Source: Streptomyces hyaluromycini
GTDB taxonomy: Bacteria > Actinomycetota > Actinomycetes > Streptomycetales > Streptomycetaceae
Length of the DNA: 64,000 nt
Direction of reading: 5' to 3'
NCBI RefSeq assembly: GCF_002217755.1
Contig: NZ_BCFL01000026.1
Location: 62,001 to 126,000, forward strand
The position numbers and the translations under genes are program-made. Shown here piece by piece: positions 7,172 through 15,527 of this stretch (its first letter is position 1; every line of letters starts with the position of its first letter). The notes beneath the pieces were generated by a model. The model saw only the letters and a program-made list of their open reading frames with translations. It was not told the DNA's origin and ran no database searches.

Positions 7172-8225
7172 GGTCCGCGGTGAACAGGGGGAGGTCCGCC
7201 GTCGTGCGGATGCCGGGGGCGGCCGTGCACACGGCGGGTACGGCGTTGACCGCGCGGTGTGCGGTGTAGCCGGGGGACACGGCGGCCAGCCGGTCCAGCG
7301 GTACCGGGAACCGCATGTCGACGTCCAGGGGCGTGTCGCCATCGACCTTCAGGTGCCAGCCGGTGGGACGGAGGTCCCACGCCTCGTCGAGGTCCGTGGT
7401 GCAGTACCAGGTCGCGTTGAACTCCAGCAGCGTACGTCCGGCGTGGCGACCGGAGAGCGTGATGCGCTGCGCGGCCACCGTCCCCGCTTGCAGGGCTCCG
7501 GCGGCGATGGCGGTCGTGCGGGCGGCGGTGGCGATCCGGCCCCGGGCCTCGACGGATTCGAGGGGCAGGCCCAGGGCGTCGGCGACCATCCGCAGGGACG
7601 GGCCGAAACCCGACCGGACGTGTGCCAGGCGGCCTTCGTCGAACGCACCGGCCGGTGCCTCGCCGAAGCCCATCACGTCGAAGAGCAGTCCCGGTGAGTT
7701 CCGCCGGGACAGATCGGCGTACTCGTGGATGGTCAGCTTCTCAAGATGCCGCTGCACGGAGGCCAGGACGAGCGGTACCGCCTCGGTGATGAAGCCCGGA
7801 CTGCTGCCGGTGGCGTGCAGAGATGTGCCGCCCCGCCGGCAGGCCTCCTCGACTCTGTTCCGCAGGGCGGGATCCAGGCCGGCCGGGTGGTGGAATCCGC
7901 CCGCCGTGGTCACCACGTTCGCGCCGGACGCCAGCAGGGCGCACAGTTCGTCGTGGTCGGTCGCCCGGGGCATGTAGAGCACGCAGTCGGCACGCAGCCG
8001 GAGTATCTCGTCGGGGTCGGCGGTGGTGACGACTCCCGTCGGGCCGGTCCCGCAGAGTTCGCCGGCGTCGCGCCCGGCCTTGGCCGGACCGCTGACGAAC
8101 ACACCGGCCAGCGTCATACGAGGATGGTCGAGAACGGCACGCAGCGAGCGCGTACCGATGTTTCCGGTGGCCCACTGGACGACCCGGAGGGGCCGGTCCG
8201 GGCGCGGGGGACGCTGCGTGCTCAC
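7158..8225 (-). CDS. DapB-fold NAD(P)H-dependent reductase-like protein
   Basis: A 355-aa protein. The N-terminus VVQWATGNIGTRSLRAVL is the Rossmann segment of the dihydrodipicolinate-reductase-like family that also holds 2,4-diaminopentanoate dehydrogenase; a long C-terminal alpha/beta domain follows. The GTG at 8225 overlaps the stop of the upstream CMD gene (GTGA), which fixes the start; a longer reading that fuses the two genes is not real. Members of this family often occur in actinobacterial catabolic clusters, but their substrates are mostly unknown. Last gene of the TauD-SDR-CMD operon. Confidence 0.82.
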   Translation of the reverse strand: MSTQRPPRPDRPLRVVQWATGNIGTRSLRAVLDHPRMTLAGVFVSGPAKAGRDAGELCGTGPTGVVTTADPDEILRLRADCVLYMPRATDHDELCALLASGANVVTTAGGFHHPAGLDPALRNRVEEACRRGGTSLHATGSSPGFITEAVPLVLASVQRHLEKLTIHEYADLSRRNSPGLLFDVMGFGEAPAGAFDEGRLAHVRSGFGPSLRMVADALGLPLESVEARGRIATAARTTAIAAGALQAGTVAAQRITLSGRHAGRTLLEFNATWYCTTDLDEAWDLRPTGWHLKVDGDTPLDVDMRFPVPLDRLAAVSPGYTAHRAVNAVPAVCTAAPGIRTTADLPLFTADLSPA

Positions 8226-8779
8226 CCTTCCCCGGCCATTCCCGCGTCGTCCATGCCCGCATTGTCCATGCCCGCGTCGTCCATGCCCGCATCGGGCTCC
8301 ACACCGAAGGTGTTGTAGGCCATGGCCTGCAGGCGGTACGCGCCGACGACGAACACGAACTCCATCAGCTGCCGCTCGTCCAGTTCCTTCGCCAGTTCCG
8401 CGTAGAGCCCGTCGGAGAGCGACGAGGTGGTGTCGAGCTCGTCCACCGCCCTGTTCACCAGGGTGTCCGCGCCCCGGCGCACCTCTTCCACCTCCTCGTC
8501 CGTGACGCCGGCCTCCCGGGCCAGCAGGACGTGATGGGCCCATTCGTACCGGCAGTGGTTGCGCCAGGCGACCCGGAGGACCGTCAGCTCGCGCATCCTG
8601 TCCGGCAGCGTGCCGCGGTAGACCAGTTGGGTGCTGAAGGTGAGGAACGCCCTGGCCAGGCGGGGATGGTTCAGCAGGAGGCCGAGGGCGTTGGAGGGCG
8701 GGACGGTGCGGCCGCCCGTGAGCGGGCGCAGGGCCTCGGCGTCCCATTCCTCGTACGGTATCGGCGACAGTCTCGTCAT
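8222..8779 (-). CDS. carboxymuconolactone decarboxylase (CMD) family protein with DAGMD repeats
   Basis: A 185-aa AhpD/CMD-like helical protein. The family core includes NHCRYEWAHHVLLAREAGV, where the His and Glu residues normally form the active site. The last ~23 residues are a tandem pentapeptide, roughly (D-A-G-M-D/N) repeated four times, encoded by 15-bp DNA repeats at about 8228-8293. That tail is not part of the fold and probably grew by slippage. The gene is translationally coupled on both sides (ATGA with the SDR, GTGA with the reductase). The reaction is unknown. Confidence 0.82.
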   Translation of the reverse strand: MTRLSPIPYEEWDAEALRPLTGGRTVPPSNALGLLLNHPRLARAFLTFSTQLVYRGTLPDRMRELTVLRVAWRNHCRYEWAHHVLLAREAGVTDEEVEEVRRGADTLVNRAVDELDTTSSLSDGLYAELAKELDERQLMEFVFVVGAYRLQAMAYNTFGVEPDAGMDDAGMDNAGMDDAGMAGEG

Positions 8780-9501
8780 GTGTTGCGGCCCCCGTTCACG
8801 CCGATGATCTGGCCCGTGATGTAGCCGGCCTCCTCGCTCACCAGAAAGGAGCAGGTCGCGGCGATGTCCTCGGGCCGGCCGACCCGGCGTACGGGGGTGC
8901 GCGCGATGTGTTCCTCGATGGTGCCGCCGAGTCGCTGGTTGCGCTCGGCCGTGCGCAGCATCGGGGTGTCGATGAAGCCGGGCGGGATCGCGTTGACGGT
9001 GATACCGCGCGGTCCCAGCTCCAGCGCCAGGGACTTGGTGAGTCCGTTCACCGCGGATTTGGCGGCGACGTAGTGCGCCATGAACGGCTGCCCGGAGTGC
9101 GCGCTGGACGAGGAGATGTTCACGATCCGGCCCCAGCGGCCTTCCCACATGTCCGGCAGTGCCGACTGCACGCAGTGGAACACCCCGTTGAGGTTGACGT
9201 CCACGACGCGCTGCCAGTCGGCGAAGGAGAGCTGGGCGAAGCGGGTGAAGCCGTCCCGGCCGGCCGCGTTGACCAGCACGGAGACCGGGCCGAGACGCTC
9301 GCGCACCGCGTCCATCGCCTTGTCGACCTGGGCCCGGTCGGTGACGTCGACGGTGAACGCGCAGTCGTCGGTGCCGGGGGTGAGGTCGAGGACGGCGACC
9401 TTCAGTCCGTCGGCGGTCAGTCGGCGGACGATGGCCTGACCGATGCCGGAGGCGCCGCCGGTGACGACCGCCGTGCGGGCCACGTCCGCTGTCCCGCTCA
9501 T
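8776..9501 (-). CDS. SDR-family oxidoreductase
   Basis: A 241-aa classical SDR. Cofactor loop TGGASGIG (14-21), NAAG (78-81), catalytic Ser at about 131-133, Tyr144 and Lys148 (YVAAK). The ATG at 9501 overlaps the TauD stop and its own stop overlaps the CMD start, so the four leftward genes are one tightly coupled unit. Likely a hydroxyacyl-CoA or alcohol dehydrogenase acting after the TauD-type hydroxylation. Confidence 0.9.
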   Translation of the reverse strand: MSGTADVARTAVVTGGASGIGQAIVRRLTADGLKVAVLDLTPGTDDCAFTVDVTDRAQVDKAMDAVRERLGPVSVLVNAAGRDGFTRFAQLSFADWQRVVDVNLNGVFHCVQSALPDMWEGRWGRIVNISSSSAHSGQPFMAHYVAAKSAVNGLTKSLALELGPRGITVNAIPPGFIDTPMLRTAERNQRLGGTIEEHIARTPVRRVGRPEDIAATCSFLVSEEAGYITGQIIGVNGGRNT

Positions 9502-10304
9502 GCGAACGCCTCGTCGCCGACGACCGTGGTCCGGTGCAGCAGCCGCTCGGAGCTCTCGTCGTAGGGCAGCGCCCGGTGCAGGATCCCGGTGTTGTCCCAC
9601 ACGACCAGGTCGCCGACCTCCCAGTCGTGGGTGTAGCGGAACCGGTCCTGGGTGGTCCAGTCGAGCAGGTCGTCGAGGAGGGCGCGGCTCTCCTCGGGGT
9701 CCATGCCGACTACGTGGTCGGCGGTGGCACCGGCGACGAGGGAGCGGCGGCCGTCCCGGCGCCGCCACACCAGGGACATCTCGTGAGCCGGCTGGGTGCG
9801 CCAGCCGGCCAGCTCCTCCGGGGTGGGGTCCGGGGTCACCAGCCGCTGCGCCGCCTCGAAGGTGTGCACCACCCGCAGGCTCTCGTAGCGCTCGCGGTCC
9901 TTGACCGGCAGGTTCTCGTACGCGGCGTAGGTGCTGGCGAAGTCCGTGCCGCCGCCGACCGTGGCCACGTGCCGGGCGGTGAGCGTGGTCGCCTTGACGG
10001 GCACGTCGTCGCTGGTGCCGTCGAGGTGCCAGAAGAAGGCCCCCTTCAGGTACTTGGCGCTCGCGCTCTTCGCCGGATTGATCGAGATGGGGAAGATCTC
10101 CTGGCCGCGCAGCGCGACCACCTCGCCGAGCCTGCGGCTGAACGCCAGCTGCTGCCCGTCGTCGAGGTGCAGCCCGCGCACGACGAGCACGCCCCGCCAT
10201 TTGAGCGCCTCGACGCAGCGATGAACGAAGGTGTCGTCGAGCGGGTCCGTGACGCCCGTGAACTCCACGCCGAGCGACGGGCTCACGGCCTTCGAGTCGA
10301 TCAT
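9498..10304 (-). CDS. TauD/TfdA-family Fe(II)/2-oxoglutarate dioxygenase
   Basis: A 268-aa non-heme iron dioxygenase. The facial triad is visible as His93-x-Asp95 (FWHLDGTSD) and the distal His243 (GILHRALPYD), with Arg254 or Arg258 placed to bind 2-oxoglutarate. The family hydroxylates or desulfonates small organic acids with decarboxylation of 2-oxoglutarate. It leads the leftward operon TauD-SDR-CMD-reductase and faces a divergent SDR operon across three copies of the GAGAAT-type operator, so it is probably induced with the rest of the cluster. Confidence 0.9.
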   Translation of the reverse strand: MIDSKAVSPSLGVEFTGVTDPLDDTFVHRCVEALKWRGVLVVRGLHLDDGQQLAFSRRLGEVVALRGQEIFPISINPAKSASAKYLKGAFFWHLDGTSDDVPVKATTLTARHVATVGGGTDFASTYAAYENLPVKDRERYESLRVVHTFEAAQRLVTPDPTPEELAGWRTQPAHEMSLVWRRRDGRRSLVAGATADHVVGMDPEESRALLDDLLDWTTQDRFRYTHDWEVGDLVVWDNTGILHRALPYDESSERLLHRTTVVGDEAFA

Positions 10305-10325
10305 GGAAACTCCCCTTTCGTTGGT

Positions 10326-10423
10326 GAGAACCTTATTCTCCTGGCGGTTGCAGCGGGAAGTGCAAGAGCATCAGATTCTCGTGTTCGAATCCTTGATTCG
10401 CTGAAAATGAGAATGTAGTTTCC
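10326..10423. promoter_or_regulatory. three GAGAAT-type operators in divergent promoter
   Basis: Three matches lie between the divergent TauD (10304) and SDR (10449) genes: GAGAACCTTATTCTC at 10326-10340, GAGCATCAGATTCTC at 10366-10380 and a weaker GAGAATGTAGTTTCC at 10409-10423. Spacings are 40 and 43 bp. The outer sites sit close to each start codon, so one regulator could control both directions. Confidence 0.65.
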
Positions 10424-10448
10424 AGACCAACCGAGCATGGAGGCTGCG

Positions 10449-11180
10449 ATGCGGTTGAAGAACAAGGTGGTGATCGTCACCGGGGCCGGCCAGGGCATCG
10501 GTGAGGGATACGCCCGGGCGCTGGCCGCCGAGGGCGCGCGGGTCGTGGTGGCGGACCTCAACGAGGAGCAGGGCAGGCGCGTCGCCAAGGACATCGGCGA
10601 CGCGCTCTTCGTCGCGGTCGACGTCGCCGACCCCGCCTCCGCCGAGCAGCTCGCCGCCACCGTGATGGCCGAGTACGGCACGATCGACCACCTCGTCAAC
10701 AACGCGGCGATCTTCCACGGGATGCGCCGCGAGGGCGTCGTCACCGTCGACTACGACTACCTGGACCGGTTCCTCAAGGTGAACCTGCTCGGCGCGCTGC
10801 ACGTCACCCGCGCCGTGCTGCCGCACCTGAAGGAGGGCGCGGCGATCGTCAACCAGTCGTCCACCGCCGCCTGGCAGGCCACCGGCTTCTACGGTCTCGC
10901 CAAGGCCGGCATCAACCACCTCACCGTGTCGCTGGCCTCCGAACTCGGCCCGCGGGGCATCCGGGTCAACGCCATCGCGCCCGGGCCGACGGACACCGAG
11001 GCGACCCGCAGCATCATCCCGGAGGCGCACCGCACGGCCATGGTGCAGTCCTTCCCCCTCAAGCGCATGGGGACCCCCGCGGACCAGGCGGGCGCGCTGG
11101 TCTTCCTGCTCTCCGAGGACGCGGCCTGGGTCACCGGCCAGGTGCTCGCCGTGGACGGCGGATCGCTGGTGCGGCTGTGA
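10449..11180 (+). CDS. SDR-family oxidoreductase
   Basis: A 243-aa SDR from the ATG at 10449, chosen because GGAGG (10439-10443) lies 5 nt upstream; an in-frame ATG at 10437 lacks one. Motifs: TGAGQGIG (11-18), NNAA (84-87), Ser138, Tyr148, Lys152, and a C-terminal GQVLAVDGGS. It heads a long rightward run and its stop overlaps the aldehyde dehydrogenase GTG start. An alcohol-to-carbonyl step feeding the next enzyme is a reasonable inference. Confidence 0.92.
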   Translation: MRLKNKVVIVTGAGQGIGEGYARALAAEGARVVVADLNEEQGRRVAKDIGDALFVAVDVADPASAEQLAATVMAEYGTIDHLVNNAAIFHGMRREGVVTVDYDYLDRFLKVNLLGALHVTRAVLPHLKEGAAIVNQSSTAAWQATGFYGLAKAGINHLTVSLASELGPRGIRVNAIAPGPTDTEATRSIIPEAHRTAMVQSFPLKRMGTPADQAGALVFLLSEDAAWVTGQVLAVDGGSLVRL

Positions 11181-12643
11181 GCGCGCCCGCCGGCAGGTCC
11201 CAGCTGATCGACGGCAAACTCCTCACCGCCGACACCACGTTCCCCACCTACAACCCCGCCACCGGTGAGCTCCTCGGCCACGCCCCCGACGCCACGACCG
11301 CCAACGCCGCGGCGGCCGTCGCCGCCGCCCGCCGCGCGTTCGACACCACCGACTGGTCCACGGACCGGGACCTGCGGGTGCGCTGCCTGCGCCAGCTCCA
11401 CCAGGCGCTCGACGAGCACCGCGAGGAACTGCGCGAACTGACCATCGCCGAGGTCGGCGCCCCGCGCCAGCTCACCCACGGACCGCAGCTGGACGAGCCC
11501 ATCGGCATCGTGAAGTTCTATGCCGACCTGCTGGAGAGCTACGAGTTCACCGCGGACCTCGGCGAGATCGAGTCGCGCGGCCAGCGCCACCACCGCTGGG
11601 TGGAGAAGGAGGCGGCCGGCGTCGTCGCCGCGATCCTGCCGTACAACTACCCCAACCAGCTGGCCCTCGCCAAGATCACCCCCGCCCTCGCCGCGGGCTG
11701 CACCGTCGTCCTCAAGGGCGCCCCGCAGACCCCGCTCACCACCCTCGCGCTCGGTGAACTCATCGCCGAACACACCGACATACCGCCCGGCGTCATCAAC
11801 GTGCTCAGCTCCGCCCGCCCCGAGGTCGGCGAACTGCTCACCACCCATCCCGACGTCGACGTGGTCACCTTCACCGGCGCCACCACCACCGGCCGCCGGA
11901 TCATGGCCGCCGCCGCGGACTCCGTGAAGCGGGTCTTCCTCGAACTCGGCGGCAAGTCAGCCATGATCATCCTGGAGGACGCCGACTTCGTGAAGGCGGG
12001 CATGTTCGCCGCGTTCACCATCTGCTCCCACTCCGGCCAGGGCTGCGCCCTCACCTCGCGGCTGCTCGTCCCGCGCGAACACCACGACCGGATCGTGCAG
12101 TTGGTCGCCGCGGGCATGGCACGCGTCACCGTCGGCGACCCGACCGACCCCAAGACCACCATGGGCCCGCTGATCAGCGAGCAGCAGCGCGACAAGGTCG
12201 ACGGCATGGTGCGGCGGGCCGTGGCGGCGGGCGCGACCCTCGTGCGGGGCGGCAACCGGATCGAGCCGGGCTACTTCTACGAACCCACCCTCCTGGCGAA
12301 CGTCGACCCGGACAGCGAGATCGCCCAGGAGGAGGTCTTCGGCCCCGTCCTCGCCGTGATCCCCTTCGAGGACGAGGAGGACGCGGTCCGGATCGCCAAC
12401 AACTCCCGCTACGGCCTGTCCGGCGCCGTGCACAGCGCCGACGACGAGCGCGCGATCCGCGTCGCCCGCCGCATCCGCACCGGCACCTTCTCCATCAACG
12501 GCGGCAACTATTTCGCCCCCGACGTGCCCTTCGGCGGCTACAAGCAGTCCGGCGTCGGCCGGGAGAGCGGGCGTTCCGGATTCGAGGAGTTCCTGGAGGA
12601 GAAGTCCTTCGCCCGGGTCGTCGTACCCCTGGAGCAGACGTGA
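11177..12643 (+). CDS. aldehyde dehydrogenase (NAD(P)+)
   Basis: A 488-aa ALDH-superfamily enzyme. Catalytic Cys290 lies in SGQGCALTSR and the general base Glu256 in LELGGKS; the NAD-binding PYNYPNQLALAKITPAL segment and the EEVFGPVL motif are intact. GTG start overlapping the SDR stop (GTGA) and GTGA coupling to the CoA transferase downstream give a three-gene unit. It would convert an aldehyde to the acid, which the next enzyme can receive as a CoA ester. Confidence 0.93.
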   Translation: MSAPAGRSQLIDGKLLTADTTFPTYNPATGELLGHAPDATTANAAAAVAAARRAFDTTDWSTDRDLRVRCLRQLHQALDEHREELRELTIAEVGAPRQLTHGPQLDEPIGIVKFYADLLESYEFTADLGEIESRGQRHHRWVEKEAAGVVAAILPYNYPNQLALAKITPALAAGCTVVLKGAPQTPLTTLALGELIAEHTDIPPGVINVLSSARPEVGELLTTHPDVDVVTFTGATTTGRRIMAAAADSVKRVFLELGGKSAMIILEDADFVKAGMFAAFTICSHSGQGCALTSRLLVPREHHDRIVQLVAAGMARVTVGDPTDPKTTMGPLISEQQRDKVDGMVRRAVAAGATLVRGGNRIEPGYFYEPTLLANVDPDSEIAQEEVFGPVLAVIPFEDEEDAVRIANNSRYGLSGAVHSADDERAIRVARRIRTGTFSINGGNYFAPDVPFGGYKQSGVGRESGRSGFEEFLEEKSFARVVVPLEQT

Positions 12644-13845
12644 GGCCGCTGGAGGGCATCCGGGTCCTCGAAGTCGCGATGTACGGCTTCGTGCCCTCGG
12701 CCGGGGCCGTGCTCGCCGACTGGGGCGCCGACGTCGTCAAGGTCGAACACGCCGTGAACGGCGACCCGCAGCGCGGACTGCGCCAGACCGGCACCTTCAG
12801 GGTCGACGGCGACCCCAACCCCAACGTCGCGCACGCCAACCGCGGCAAGCGGTCCATCGGCCTCGACATCTCCCGGCCCGAGGGCCGCGAGGTGCTGTAC
12901 GAACTGGCCGAGGACGCCGACGTGTTCCTCACCAGCTTCATGCCCGCCTCCCGGGCCCGCCTCGGCATCGACGTCGACGACATCCGCGCCGTCAACCCTC
13001 GCGTCGTGTACGCCCGGGGCAGCGCCCTCGGGCCGCGCGGCCCCGAGGCGGACAGGGGCGGCTACGACATGACCGCCTTCTGGGCCCGCGCCGGCACCGC
13101 CGCCAGCATCACCCCGCCCGGCACCGAGGGCCTGATCAGCCCGCCCGGACCGGCCTACGGCGACACCATCTCGGGCACCAACCTGGCCGGCGGCATCGCC
13201 GCCGCCCTGCTGCGCCGCGAGCGCACCGGGGAAGCGGCGGTGGTGGACGTCTCCCTGCTCGGCAGCGGCCTGTGGGCGCTGGGCCACGCCATCGGCCTCT
13301 CCCTGCATCTGGAGCGGGCCTGGGAAGGCGTACGGCCCAGCGCCCACGGTTCGCCCCGCAACCCGCTCTCCGGGCTCTACCGGACGGCCGACGACCGCTA
13401 CATCTCCTTCGTCATGCTCCAGCCGACGAGGTTCTGGCCGAGCGTCTGCCAGTGCCTGGGGCGGCCGGACCTCGCCGAGGACCCCCGGTTCGCGACCGGC
13501 GAGGCCATCGCCGAGCACACCGAGGAGGCGGTGAAGCTCCTCCGGGAGATCATCGCGGGCGGCACCCTCGCCGAATGGTCCGAGCGGTTCGCCGCCCTCG
13601 ACGGGCCCTGGGCCCCCGTCCAGGACACCCTCCAGGCCGCCGCCGACCCCCAGGCCCGCGCCAACGGCTACCTCGGGCGGGCCGGCGACCTCGAACTCGT
13701 CGCCAGCCCCGTCCAGTTCGACGTCGAGGACACGCGCCTCGGCCCCGCACCGGAGTTCGCCGCGCAGACCGAGGAGATCCTCGCCGAGCTCGGCTACGAC
13801 TGGGACCGCATCCTCGCCCTGAAGGCGAGCGGCGCGGTCACCTGA
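12640..13845 (+). CDS. CaiB/BaiF-family (class III) CoA transferase
   Basis: A 401-aa class III CoA transferase. N-terminal RVLEVAMYGFVPSAGAVLADWGADVVKVE is the family signature, and the catalytic Asp is expected in GGYDMTAFW, where the thioester intermediate forms in this family. It moves CoA between acids without ATP. GTG start coupled to the aldehyde dehydrogenase stop. A 57-nt gap with a hairpin separates it from the substrate-binding protein gene. Confidence 0.92.
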   Translation: MRPLEGIRVLEVAMYGFVPSAGAVLADWGADVVKVEHAVNGDPQRGLRQTGTFRVDGDPNPNVAHANRGKRSIGLDISRPEGREVLYELAEDADVFLTSFMPASRARLGIDVDDIRAVNPRVVYARGSALGPRGPEADRGGYDMTAFWARAGTAASITPPGTEGLISPPGPAYGDTISGTNLAGGIAAALLRRERTGEAAVVDVSLLGSGLWALGHAIGLSLHLERAWEGVRPSAHGSPRNPLSGLYRTADDRYISFVMLQPTRFWPSVCQCLGRPDLAEDPRFATGEAIAEHTEEAVKLLREIIAGGTLAEWSERFAALDGPWAPVQDTLQAAADPQARANGYLGRAGDLELVASPVQFDVEDTRLGPAPEFAAQTEEILAELGYDWDRILALKASGAVT

Positions 13846-13865
13846 CCCCGCACTTTCGCACCTCC

Positions 13866-13885
13866 CTCGGACGACGGCGTCCGAG
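13866..13885 (+). other. intercistronic hairpin
   Basis: CTCGGACG (13866-13873) pairs perfectly with CGTCCGAG (13878-13885) across a 4-nt loop. It lies between the CoA transferase stop and the ribosome binding site of the substrate-binding protein. It may be a weak terminator or an mRNA processing/stability element that sets different expression of the transporter component. Confidence 0.5.
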
Positions 13886-13902
13886 CCCTTCGAGGAGGCA
13901 CC

Positions 13903-15285
13903 ATGCGCAGGCTGCTGATCGGCGCGGTCACCGTGACCGCGGTGCTGCTGGCCGGCTGTTCGACCAGATCCGACGACGGCACGCAGTCCGCCGCCGGGAC
14001 GGCGACGCCCGCCGCGGGCGCGTCCACCGCATCGGCCGATTTCGGCACCTTGAAGAACGTCTGCGGCCCCGGCACCGCCAAGTCCTCGTCCGCCCAGGGC
14101 GTCAGCGACACGAGCATCCAGGTCGGCGTGATGTCCGACATCGGCTACACCAAGAACTCCGAGTTCCCCGACGCCGCCAAGGTGTTCACCTCCTGGTGCA
14201 ACGCCGCGGGCGGCATCAACGGCCGCAAGATCGTCGCCGTCACCCGGGACAGCGCGCTCACCCAGGTCCGCCAAGCGGTCCTGGAAGCCTGCAAGTCCGA
14301 TTTCGCGCTGGTCGGCGGCGGCTCCGCGCTGGACGCCCTCGGAGTGCAGGACCGCCTGAAGTGCCTGCTGCCCGCCTTCCCCGCCCAGTCCAGCCAGATC
14401 GGCGCCATCGGCTCCGACCTCCAGGTCCTCTCCGGCGGCGCCGCCCCCGGCTACTTCCAGTACGCCGGCTACTACACCTGGCTGCTGAAGGACAAGTACC
14501 CCGACTCCGCGCAGCAGGTCGGCATCATCTCCGGCGACTCCCCCGTCACCAAGGTGATGTCCGCCCAGTTCAAGGAGGCCGTCGGCGGCCTCGGCGGGAA
14601 GGTTTCCTACAACGACCTCTACCCGGCGGCCGGCGTCTCCGACTGGACCCCGTACGCCCAGTCCATCAAGAACAAGGGCGTCAAGGGCCTCGTCTTCCTC
14701 GGGGACTTCGCGAGCCTCGCCAAACTGGAGCAGGCGCTCACCGACATCGGCTACACGCCCGACTGGATCGACGCCAACAGCAACGCCTACGGTCCCGCCT
14801 TCCTGCAACTCGCCGGCCCCGCCCTGGCCAAGCAGCACAACTACGCCGAACTCTTCGCCACCGCACCGCTGGAGAGCGCCACCGACAACCCGGCCACCCA
14901 GCAGGTCCTCGACCTCTTCAAGAAGTACGCGCCGGGCAAGCAGGTCACCTACCCGGTGCTGCGTGCCTTCTCCGCCTGGCTGCTGTTCGCCGCCTCCGCC
15001 CGGGACTGCGCCGAGCTGACCCGCACCTGCGTGTACGACAACGCGGTCAAGCAGACCGCCTGGACCGGCGGCGGACTCCAGGCACCGGCCGACCTGAGCA
15101 GGTCGGACCTCCCCTCGAAGTGCTACACGATCGTCGAGGCCACCGCGAAGGGCTGGCAGCTCGCGGACTTCAAGCCCACCACGGGCACCTACCGCTGCGA
15201 CGCCCCCACCTACAAGTACAAGGCCGACTACGGCAAGCCGGCCACCCTCGCGAGCGTCGGCAAGTCGATGGCCGACCTGAAATGA
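13903..15285 (+). CDS. ABC transporter substrate-binding lipoprotein (branched-chain amino acid type)
   Basis: A 460-aa periplasmic-binding protein of the LivJ/ANF-receptor fold. A lipoprotein signal peptide with lipobox LLAGC puts the mature N-terminal Cys near residue 20, followed by a Ser/Thr/Ala-rich linker. Fold segments such as IQVGVMSDIGYTKN and GGINGRKI are typical. No permease or ATPase gene is adjacent; the Liv-type permease fusion at 62693 is the nearest candidate partner. Catabolic clusters use this family to import aromatic, alicyclic and steroid acids. Good ribosome binding site (GAGGAGG). Confidence 0.9.
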   Translation: MRRLLIGAVTVTAVLLAGCSTRSDDGTQSAAGTATPAAGASTASADFGTLKNVCGPGTAKSSSAQGVSDTSIQVGVMSDIGYTKNSEFPDAAKVFTSWCNAAGGINGRKIVAVTRDSALTQVRQAVLEACKSDFALVGGGSALDALGVQDRLKCLLPAFPAQSSQIGAIGSDLQVLSGGAAPGYFQYAGYYTWLLKDKYPDSAQQVGIISGDSPVTKVMSAQFKEAVGGLGGKVSYNDLYPAAGVSDWTPYAQSIKNKGVKGLVFLGDFASLAKLEQALTDIGYTPDWIDANSNAYGPAFLQLAGPALAKQHNYAELFATAPLESATDNPATQQVLDLFKKYAPGKQVTYPVLRAFSAWLLFAASARDCAELTRTCVYDNAVKQTAWTGGGLQAPADLSRSDLPSKCYTIVEATAKGWQLADFKPTTGTYRCDAPTYKYKADYGKPATLASVGKSMADLK

Positions 15286-15302
15286 AACCGGAGGTGAGAC
15301 AC

Positions 15303-15494
15303 ATGAAGGTACGCGTCGACCCCGAACGCTGCCAGGGCCACACCCTGTGCGCCATGCGGGCGCCGAAGGTCTTCGAACTCAGCGAGATCGACGGGCATTC
15401 CTCACCGGTCACCGAGGACGTCCCCGCCGACCAGGAGGACGCGGTGGTCGAGGCCGTCCGCTCCTGCCCCGAACGCGCCATCAGCGTGTTCTGA
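15303..15494 (+). CDS. ferredoxin (P450-type, single cluster)
   Basis: A 63-aa ferredoxin. It has the motif CQGHTLC, then a distal CP (SCPERA), that is C-x2-H-x2-C-xn-C-P. In actinobacterial P450 ferredoxins the middle position varies, and His there is known in mycobacterial examples; the cluster is usually 3Fe-4S. It lies 33 nt before the P450 gene and would pass electrons to it. GGAGGTGAG provides a strong ribosome binding site. Ferredoxin reductase is not next to it. Confidence 0.92.
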   Translation: MKVRVDPERCQGHTLCAMRAPKVFELSEIDGHSSPVTEDVPADQEDAVVEAVRSCPERAISVF

Positions 15495-15527
15495 GCCGCA
15501 CCCGGCGGACCGAGAGGAACCGACTCC

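Noticed and set aside
4517..7342. 941-aa open frame on the minus strand
   Set aside because: It is antisense to the dehydrogenase pair and enoyl-CoA hydratase, has low-complexity composition and no recognisable domain; long antisense frames are expected at this GC content.
8222..8300. CRISPR-like short repeats
   Set aside because: The 15-bp repeats are in-frame codon repeats of the DAGMD tail with no spacers.
7158..8747. 529-aa frame as a single fused protein
   Set aside because: The upstream part is out of frame with the CMD gene and antisense-like; the GTG at 8225, overlapping the CMD stop, gives a normal-length reductase.
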